NCBI GenBank assembly: GCA_030248215.1
Contig: JASANG010001449.1
Location: 1 to 64,000, forward strand
DNA: 64,000 nt
Source: Enoplolaimus lenunculus
Lineage: Eukaryota; Nematoda; Enoplea; Enoplida; Thoracostomopsidae
Reading direction: 5' to 3'
The first letter of the stretch is position 1. Each line of letters starts with the position of its first letter. Below are positions 55,966 through 64,000 of the stretch, piece after piece. A program made the translations under genes and the position numbers. The notes beneath the pieces were generated by a model. It saw nothing but the letters and a program-made list of their open reading frames with translations, did no database searches and was not told where the DNA came from.

Positions 55966-58900
55966 ATGCGGCTATTTTCACGTTTACCACCGAGTGTTGC
56001 GCAAACAGTTGCTGGCGTTACGTCTGCGTCTCGGCTGGCGTCTGTGTTTTATTTTCTGCTGATTTTGGGTAAGTTAATGGTGTAAAATGAAAGGACTCAT
56101 CTGGCGATAAAGCGGTTTGGTGCTGTCGTGTAGGTTGAAGTCATTCAAACAGAGTTCAATTTCGTTTATGGGGTTTTGTCAAGCTAGAAAAATTTGAATT
56201 TGAAATTTTTTTATTTCTAAAGATTTACGTACGGTTTTCTGCGTATTAATATTTAAAGGTGACATCGGTAATAAAAATTATCAGCACTTTTTGTGAGTAC
56301 CGGCACTGCCAAAAATTGCCGACCCTTGGCCAATACTTTTTGCATATAGCAGTGAGTAGGAATTACTATTAATTTCACTTGTTGCCGTATATCAGTGTAC
56401 TGATCGTGATCAGGGAAACTGTTATATCTCACGCGTTTGTATTTGAGAAATTTAATAAAATAAATCGTTTTCATAAAATTATAATCTTATACATATGTTT
56501 GTTAGGGTTTAAGTGTTCGCATGTATAATGATGTAATGTTGTATCCTATCTGTTCTTTAAGCATCGTGTATTAAAATTGGAAGCATGATCGGCATAGTTT
56601 CAAAATGAAAATCGGCATCGGCGAAAATTTTGGTATGGGTACGGTACATCCCTAAATATCATCTTTTGAGTAATCGAATTCAGGGTACAATCGGAATACC
56701 GATTCCGATTAGAATTCCGATTTAAAACGAGTTCCGATTCCGATTGCAGCTGCACAATCATTCGGAATCGGAATTTACATATTTTAATTTTAGGCCTACT
56801 TGTTGTGATATGTTGTATAAAAATTGTGCATAATTTTTCTATTAAATTGTTGTCGATGAGTTAACTTTCAACAATTGATTGTAGTTTAGTTTTACAGAGC
56901 CAAAAATGATTGCCAATTTGTTCATGAGACGTCCGATTCCGGTATAATCCAGTTCTGCTTTGCACCCTGATCGAATTCCTACCCCTGGTTCTATATATTA
57001 TGGCAAATCGTAGTTCCTTTTAGTGCCTACCATTAAATATATATTAGTTAATATTCATAACGTCCCAGTTTGGCTGGCTCCAGTACCTGCGTGTGTTTTA
57101 CATTCGAAAATTTATATTTCACGTGCTATTTTCAGGATATGCGCTGTCGTACTGGAGTCCAGCAGTGTACGCTCTATCAATAACACCTCGATATTTGTTG
57201 CCACCACATTTTTGGTTGTGGACAATATGTACGTACTGTTTTATGGAATCTCGTCTGCTGTTACTCATTGTCGATTTGGTTTGCATTCATTTGTGCTCGA
57301 AGCTCATTGAACCGTTGTGGGGTGTCAAAGAAGTCTTACGATATTTTGGGTAAAATTTACCTACGTAATTTATTGGGCGGCTTACGATTGGAATTATGGT
57401 TGAGTGTAGAGTTGCAACCAGATCCGGTTATTCTGGATATTTTCGCCGAAAAATTCCGGGTCCGGGTTTTCGCTTCAATAAATATCGGGTCCGGGGTTTC
57501 ACAACAAATCATTCCGTCCGCGTCCGGGTCCGGGTATTGTAAAAATACCCGGAATAAAATTAGCTTAGCGATTTTAACATCCCTCGCCTACATTATGAAT
57601 AGTAAGAGTATCATATCTAAATTAAATAGATAAGTTGCACAACCAACGCTAGCGGTGGGAAATATATCAGAAACAAAACACTCCCAACATGTCTCTTAAG
57701 ACAACTATCGCATGTCGTATGTAAAAGCAAACTGCAGAAGGAAAAAGTTGGTCAACAGGTTTCACATTTGAGTAATAAATAACCAACGCAAATATACATG
57801 GGCTACGATTACGAATACTTAATTAGGAATGGTTGGAACGGTTGGGATGCAGATACATGACATGTCTCATTTTAAACTATTAATTCGACATTTTACCAAA
57901 GTGTAGTATGATTGGTCTGTGTTAAAGATTGCTTGGTAAATGATTGCCTCAAGGTTTAGGAATCTGCTAATGTTCGGCTGTAGCCTTAGCTTCACGAAGC
58001 ACATAGTCAACTGACTTAAGTCGGGTTTCTATCGCTCACTCAAAGTGCGATAGTGGTAGAGCGTTCGCTAAAGTACGAGTAGCTGAGCTTGATAGTTCGA
58101 ACCCAACGTGCGCCAGCATATTATTCGTGCTTTATTTATGTAATTTTATGGGCTAATCAGGGAAACACTTATTGCTCTTGCGTTTGTCCTTGAAAAACTT
58201 AATTAAAAGCACCGTTTTCAAAATTTATAATCTTTTATATTTGGTAGGAATTGAGTCTTCGCCGTTGTAACGTATCTTATATGTTCTTTAAACATTGTGT
58301 ATTAAACTTGGAATAGGTATCGGCATCGGTATATTTTCAAAATATCGGTATCGGCATCGGGAAAAAATTTGGTGTCGGCACATCCCTAAAGCGAACGTCG
58401 CAAAACCGTTTGTTAGGAATCAATATCGCACGTATTTGTTGTCATTTCATTGTGGTTAAATAGATAATATATGCAGTTTCTTGAAATTTCTAAAAATAGT
58501 GTAGTTACTGAATTTTGGCTGCACGGATGCGTCTTGCATTACGGTGGTGCGGTTTGCGGTTGTCAGAGTGGTCAGTTTATTCGCAATTGAAAGAATGAGC
58601 ATTTTGACAGCGACAGGTGACGGTTGAATGATTGCTTTATACCATGCAGTCGGTATTTCATTGCAGCATTGTTGTTCTATCGACTGCAGTGACAACAACG
58701 TTAACATTCTTCGCACTTTATTATTTGCTGTACGAAGAAGAGCTAATGTTCACACTGAATATTCACGGCGGTTCTGGGTTGTGCGGTGCGCTCATTGTTG
58801 CTGTGAAACAAATCCTGCCCGATGACGTCATACTAACGGCGCCTGTGTTAGGTATGTCTACATGTTCACTCTCAAATGGTAATATCGCCGATTTAAACTC

Positions 58901-61377
58901 GTTTTGGATTGGTTTATAATTAAACGAGTTACATATACACTAAGTGTTTCTTATTTTCAAATTTGTTATTTTAGGTTTATTATCTAAAAACGTTAATTAA
59001 ACGCTATTTTGAATTTAATTTCAAAAGTGTTTGTTGAGGGAGGTTTAAAAACTATGTTATGCGTTCAGTTTTACTGTGTGAACTCAAAATCTTTTTTGTT
59101 CCATGAAAGTATAAGAGCATAAATTATTTAGAATTTGAACGATGACAATTTAGGCAGCTTCGATGTTTTATCTGTAACGACATATACGTATATGTATTTT
59201 TAGGTCGACTAAAGAACGCTCATTTGCCTTTACTGATTGTTGTTGTATTAATCGTACTCGCTGTTGTGCGTCTATTTTCACCTGTCTACGTCGCAATGTA
59301 CATAGCAGGAAGCTACACTGGCTGGATTTATTTACGATTTTATCAAAAGCATCGGAACGGACTGACAGGCGACAGCGCGGAACACTTTTCGTTTGCCTTG
59401 CAAGTTTTCAAATGTTTTTGTTTCGAATGCATTGTAACGTTAAATTGTATAAACTAATGCGTCCCCTCTTGGTTAAATTGATAACGCAGGATTAAGGGCT
59501 AATTTGAATAGTAAGGGTACGGAGAAGATGACATATAGAGTGTGCAGACTTTGGAAAGCCCATTACACTGCCATCTCTTATTCGATCTTATTTACTGCAA
59601 AGCAGCCTTAAAGTACTTGCTTATATTCTACTAAAAAGAGAATGATTTTCCATATTTCTAACTGTGGAGCCCTATCCTGTTGAAAGAACCTTACCCCAAA
59701 GACTTTTTCCTCTAAACCGCGTATTTCTCACATCTTAAGAGAAAGTGAGTCCCTGTATCTGCTACATTAGGACATCACCACACATAGGAATTCCATTTTT
59801 TGGTACACCAAGGTAAGATCCTAAAGTGATTACAAGAAGAACGGGCTGCCCAATTGTTCTTAGCTTTCTCTGACGTTTGTTTTTCAATCGAGTAAATTAC
59901 TGTCGATAGCGCTACATTAGAAAATAGTTCCGGACCATGCGATAGCTTCGTCGATGCCAAACAAACTAGCCTATCCACAATTTCGTTCCCTGGAACATTA
60001 CAGTATCCTGAAACCCAAATCAACATAGTGGCACTTAATGTATTTGTACAAAAACACGTAACAAAGGGGCATGTCTCAGTTTGTGATTGTAATATATGTT
60101 ATTCGCTGCGAAATTTTGGTGTAGGGGTTGGTTTGTTTTAAATTTATTAAAAGGTGGACTTACGATTTTTTACATAGCAGGGCAGTATATGTGTTGTATT
60201 TGATTTTAGGTTTTTCCCGTCAATACTACAGCCTGCAGTCGACACGCTCGCAACCGCAGTGTTCAAAGCTGCCGTCTGGCTACGAGTATGCGCTCATCCG
60301 GTGCGACGGTATCATCTCGGTGGTCCGCCAACCTATCGTCCGCTAAGCTCTGTTGTCGTCGCCGGGGGTCCTTCTTCCAGCACACGCCTTGGTTCCGCTG
60401 GAACAGCGACTGGTGTTGCAGGAGCGAGCGCATCTGGCCGTGACCTAGACGCGAAACGACAAAGGTACATAGCGCATATAGTCATTGTGAAATTGACCGT
60501 GATTTTCTTACCATTAGTAATAATAAGTATTGCTGTAAACTTTATTTGTCAGTGTCAAGGTACTGTCATAAACAGATATTTATATGCAGGTTCAATTTTA
60601 AAATCATGTTTGACTTTTAATTATGGTCGCGGCCTATAAGCGGTTAAAAGAATGATTACATTTCCAAATTTATCCTTCGAGCATATATGCATCTGTATAA
60701 ACCGAATTTTTGGATGCAGCAAAAATCGACATTCGGCTCGTTGTATTCTTTCTACATTTACGGATAATTACTGACATGTATAAGTAACATAATCCTATAC
60801 TAAACTGTTATTTATGGGCAAAATTACAATATTTTGCGCCGGCTTTTATTCTAAATAACAGTAGTAAGTGAACCATGACTCGCTCACAATAGTTGTTAGC
60901 TGGATATTGAAGTAGCCGGCTCCGGCATAATGTTGGAATTCGGTGGTACATTTGCTGTGCATGAGTTTTAGACAGAAAGCGTTACGTGAACTAACTGAAC
61001 GCTTGAGTAAAGCGCAACGAGGCGATGATGAAGATCCAACGATTCCAGCGTGGCCATCAATGGAAGACGAACAGATATCACCGGTCGCAGTAGCAGAGGG
61101 TTCCGTCTACCCCACAGCCGGACCCGGTAACCCTGCATTGGCTTATCATTCTGTCCCCCGGGTTGGACGTCACCAAACTTCGCAACACGGTTCTAGTAGT
61201 AGAATGCATCAAGATGGAACAACAGCCTCTTTTACGACAGCCACTGATATTTCTATGGCAGGAGGGGTAGAAAGACTTGCTCAACAGGTTGATAACGGGC
61301 ACGCTGAACAAGGTGCTGTCAGGGACGAACAGCTCTCGACCGCGATAGATGTGTCAATGCATCAGACTAAATCTTGA
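55966..61377 (+). CDS. TMEM115: TMEM115, Golgi multi-pass membrane protein
   Basis: TMEM115 is a rhomboid-related Golgi protein linked to the COG complex and retrograde Golgi-to-ER transport. Six exons join in phase (452 residues; human 351): 55966-56068, 57136-57349, 58667-58851, 59204-59399, 60210-60464 and 60972-61377. Recognisable segments are ITPRYLLPPHFWLWT, KLIEPLWGVKEVLRYFG, NIHGGSGLCGALIVAVKQ, YTGWIYLRFYQKH, AEHFSFA then FFPSILQPAV across the fourth junction, and DLDAKRQ then KALRELTERL with PAWPSMED near the end. Hydrophobic membrane segments fill exons 2 to 4, and the C-terminal tail is polar and cytosolic in the family. Introns 1, 3, 4 and 5 vary from 0.35 to 1.1 kb. Intron 4 has a GC rather than GT donor (GCAAGT at 59400). 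ATG 55966 opens the first frame that joins correctly. Confidence 0.95.
56255..56654. mobile_element. hAT-like MITE, GCCGAT class (decayed)
   Basis: GACATCGGTAATAAAAATTA at the left and GGTACATCCCTA at the right match the class, with the same interior words (TCTCACGCGTTTGT). The left end is worn, and the element abuts the TCCGAT-class copy. It lies in TMEM115 intron 1. Confidence 0.7.
56681..56969. mobile_element. hAT-like MITE, TCCGAT class
   Basis: The element is flanked by a perfect duplication, ATCGAATT (56673-56680 and 56970-56977). It starts CAGGGTACAATCGGAATACC and ends CTGCTTTGCACCCTG. ACCGATTCCGATTAG and CGATTCCGATTGC units are iterated inside the left end. It lies in TMEM115 intron 1. 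Confidence 0.92.
57415..57565. repeat. CCGGGT-class hexamer array
   Basis: TTCCGGGTCCGGGTTTTCGC, ATCGGGTCCGGGG and GTCCGGGTCCGGGTATTG repeat the hexamer CCGGGT in TMEM115 intron 2. It looks like one more variant of the hexamer-bearing MITEs, with ends not resolved. Confidence 0.55.
58044..58114 (+). tRNA. tRNA-like sequence or SINE head
   Basis: AGTGCGATAGTGGTAGAGCG contains a good A box (TGGTAGAGCG). GATAGTTCGAACCCAACG, about 35 bases later, is a B-box-like arm, and the segment closes ACGTGCGCCA. The T stem does not pair well, so it is probably a relic. Confidence 0.4.
58150..58388. mobile_element. hAT-like MITE, GCCGAT class, right part
   Basis: GGTATCGGCATCGGTATATT, TATCGGTATCGGCATCGGG and GGCACATCCCTA match the right half of the class. 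The left end is missing. It lies in TMEM115 intron 2. Confidence 0.75.
59490..60030 (-). mobile_element. LINE fragment with RNase H domain
   Basis: The minus-strand frame 59775-60026 carries LIWVSGYCNVPGNEIVDRLV, the RNase H segment of non-LTR retrotransposons of the I/R1/LOA type (consensus VPGHxxVxGNExAD). STVIYSIEKQ and a Cys/His tail follow. Upstream domains (endonuclease, reverse transcriptase) are absent, so this is a 5'-truncated fossil. It lies antisense in TMEM115 intron 4, downstream of the GC donor. Confidence 0.75.
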
Positions 61378-62120
61378 TAGGCAAAGGAAATTTTAAAAAT
61401 TTTACAACGGTTGCGTAATGGGCCAATCTGTGTTCAGCGTGCATTGTGATACTGAAGTTGGGACAGTTCGGGCATGCCAACAAAAATATATATCTATTGT
61501 AATAATACTGTTAAGTGATAATACTACATTTTTTGGTGATTTTCATTTGTTGGTTTGGTTCAGATTTTAATTTTAAAATATTTAAAAAATATTTAATTAA
61601 CAGAGTTCACGAGTTGTTCTAGTCCGAACTTGTTAAGTTAACATTTCATTTGACGTTTTCATACATTTGTCATCTTTTTGCCAAGTTACTTGTATCATTT
61701 GAGCAAATGTTTTAAACTGACTTGCACTGATTGTTAGTCGAACAAAAGACGCGGAAGTGTAACATACTTATGTTGTCTGCGCCGTTTATGCGCTATTTTA
61801 CATTTTTAATATCTTCGTGAATCCATCTTTTATTGGCTTATAGATAACTAACATAGCCGTAAACTGTACAACGATTCGACACACTCGGAATTTCAGCGAA
61901 ATTGTCTATTTCTTACCACTTGGCGAGTTATTTGGCGTTTAATTTAGCTATTTGGAGGTGTTTCGTTTTTTGGGTAATTGATTTTTGTGACATATAAGCA
62001 TCTATGATAACATGTCGCGGTCGGTATGAAGTTTGCTTGAGAAATTATGGGGATATTAATCGTTTTGCGTTGGGATAGACATTGCCATTTAACTGTAGCG
62101 TTCAGTTAGTTTAGCTACCA
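61378..62120. other. 3' flank of TMEM115
   Basis: AT-rich sequence with no gene or repeat recognised. The transcript 3' end should lie here, but I see no canonical AATAAA close to the stop. Confidence 0.4.
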
Positions 62121-62121
62121 T

Positions 62122-62566
62122 TGTAGTGATCCGAATAAGATGGTTGTAATAAGAGAGTGGGTTCCCGTTTTGAGTCCCAATCAATAGGAGTCCTTATCCC
62201 TAATAAGAGTCCTTAAGCGGATAGAGTCCCTAAACCCTAATTACAATCCATAAATGTCAATTATTCCTAATTGTAGCTCATAAATGACTCCAGGACCAAA
62301 TAATTTGAGTACGAAACTTTAAAGAGTACTTAAATTTTGAAAGTACATTCCTAAGTATAACCTTGCGAGATCGATCAAGCTATTGATACAAGACAAATAA
62401 ACGTTTAATTCAACGGATAGTTGCATTACCCGATATATATCAATACCGAAGGGTGGCGGAGTGTGGGTCATAAATAAATAACAGTCCATAACCGAATAAC
62501 AGGGTGGATGTACCCTCTGGAGAGGCCAAATAAATATTAGTCCCCTGTTATTCGGATCACTACAGT
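62122..62566. mobile_element. DNA transposon with GTAGTGATCCGAATAA ends
   Basis: TGTAGTGATCCGAATAA at 62122 has its inverse, TTATTCGGATCACTACA, at about 62549-62565. Inside, AGTCCTTA and CCTAA words repeat. There is no coding sequence, and no clear target duplication lets me name the superfamily. Confidence 0.6.
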
Positions 62567-63560
62567 AAATGTAGTCAATGAATACTTGATAGTAGTATTT
62601 TTTAATTTTTTTGTAAAGAATCAAACTTTTTAATAATGTTCTTGATTTGCTGCGGAGCGTAAACTTGATTTGCTTTTACCTGTTTCAAACGTCAACGACT
62701 TTACTAAGTTTATACTTAAGAATATCACAATCTCAGCTGCTTTGTGGAAAATGATCCAAGTCAGCTCATAAACCTAAGTAGATTGGTATAGATCACGGGA
62801 GAACGGAGGTTTGGCTTTAGCTGTGGCAGAAAATTAACCTACGACTCCGGTAGAACTTATGTCGGAGGTTCCAGCAATTTAGGTAGCGAAGTTATGTGTG
62901 GATTTACAAAATTGTATCGTTTGTACGTTCGGGTGTAATTTTTCTCGAATTTGAAAAGTTAATTGCTGGGATTGTTAAAAAATATGCTTAAAACGATAAT
63001 TTGTGACATCGCTTTACAGATGTTTGCTAAAATAAGCATAAAGAAATTATCTTAACCAGCTAACTTCTTTTCTCATCCGGTGTTGTTATTTTCACCTCAG
63101 ATGCACCATGGTATAGCTTATTTATCGCTTGGTGTACATATGAAAAATATTCACATGCTAAATAGTCCCTGGTGATAATTATTTTTATTCCGTTATGTTT
63201 GCAATAAATCATCTCGTGTTGTTTATCTAGAGATGATGGATCCTGAGTAAACGTTTTATTTTGAGATTTTTCTGTTTAAGCAGAATTGCAGAAACAGAAA
63301 ATTGTGCGGTGTCTTGTAAAGGTTTGTGGTACTGCAATAAAGTCAGCTAAAGTTTTAGACTAATTTTTTGCTTATGTTTCGCATATATGCACGCGTAAGC
63401 TTTTATAGATTTGGGAATATTCTTATATTTATTACGGCCCCGTTTTATACATTGACCATATATTAAGATCAGCACTGGATTTAGCAAACAGCTGCAGTAT
63501 TAGAAATTGGCAAAGTGGCAATATTACACTTTTAATTGTTTGCAAATTGCGCTAGATGGC
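62567..63560. other. Intergenic, nothing recognised
   Basis: AT-rich sequence without a supported gene, RNA or repeat. Confidence 0.4.
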
Positions 63561-64000
63561 CCGGTGCAATCGGAGGTGGAAAACACTGAGACCGGAGCTG
63601 GAGGTCAACGGAGATTTCCGGAGCCGGAGGTGAGGCAAAAGTAGGTAGTTAACTCTGTCCTCATAGAGTATACTATGTGCAACTAAACACATTAATCGAA
63701 TCTCACCTCGAAATTACATCTCATGTGAAATTGTAAAGATTCATGTGAGAAAAGGTTAAAATGATTTTTAATTTGTTAGTTTTAGCATTTATCTGTCTGT
63801 AGCGTGTTGTTAAATCGTTTGGCTTAACGCTCTTTTTTTCGAACTTTCGGCAATTCTTTCCTCAAAACTGTGCAAAAAGTTAAAAACCAAAAGACGCCGA
63901 ACAGATACATTTTGTAAAACTGTGCAAAATTTTATTGCCGTAATTGCTCGAACCCCCGGCAGGTATTTTAAGTACCGGAGACGGAGGTCGATTTTCTGCT
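63561..64000. mobile_element. hAT-like MITE, CCGGAG class, cut by the window end
   Basis: It begins GGTGCAATCGGAGGTGGAAA, with ACCGGAGCTGGAGGTCAACG and CCGGAGCCGGAGG repeated. The core matches the 13277 copy, and GTACCGGAGACGGAGG faces inward near the end. Its right terminus lies beyond the window. Confidence 0.8.

Noticed and set aside
58650-58666. Acceptor CATGCAG at 58649 for TMEM115 exon 3
   Set aside because: In the needed phase it runs into a stop. The acceptor ending at 58666 fits both phase and family alignment.

Overview
This window is AT-rich nuclear DNA of an animal, very probably an invertebrate. The evidence is spliced genes with GT-AG introns, three animal housekeeping or developmental genes with clear orthologues, and a dense load of DNA transposons. 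I cannot name the species or phylum from sequence alone.

Layout. 94-662 (+) is the last exon of a GT10 alpha-1,3-fucosyltransferase. 1468-12272 is a broken Polinton/Maverick fossil about 10.8 kb long, with inverted terminal repeats and minus-strand remnants of PolB, integrase, packaging ATPase, a NADAR-like and a TBP-like protein. A younger PIF/Harbinger-like element sits inside it. 12.3-20.9 kb is transposon-rich intergenic DNA. 20886-39786 (-) is a 13-exon class I bHLH (E protein, daughterless/TCF) gene running from the AD1 motif to the bHLH. 39.8-44.1 kb is intergenic, with a minisatellite, tRNA-like fragments and MITEs. 44094-53982 (+) is MTPAP, the mitochondrial poly(A) polymerase, in seven exons. 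Its fourth intron carries, in antisense, a degraded transposon gene that joins an HDGF/LEDGF-type PWWP domain to a transposase-like RNase H fold. 55966-61377 (+) is TMEM115 in six exons, including one GC-AG intron; an antisense LINE fragment lies in its fourth intron. The window ends in intergenic DNA with more MITEs.

The three complete genes are not a functional operon. They are unrelated cellular genes: neural and mesodermal transcription, mitochondrial RNA tailing, and Golgi transport. What unifies the window is its transposon layer. There are many short hAT-like elements with 8-bp target duplications. Several share the outer end CAGGGTGCAA but carry different iterated hexamers just inside it (CCGGAG, CCGGAA, TCCGAT, CCGGAT and so on). 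A second group begins TAGGGATGTGCC and iterates GCCGAT. This hexamer-swapping design and the PWWP-transposase are the two observations I consider most worth following. All exon models were built by hand from reading frames, splice sites and phase, with no transcript evidence.
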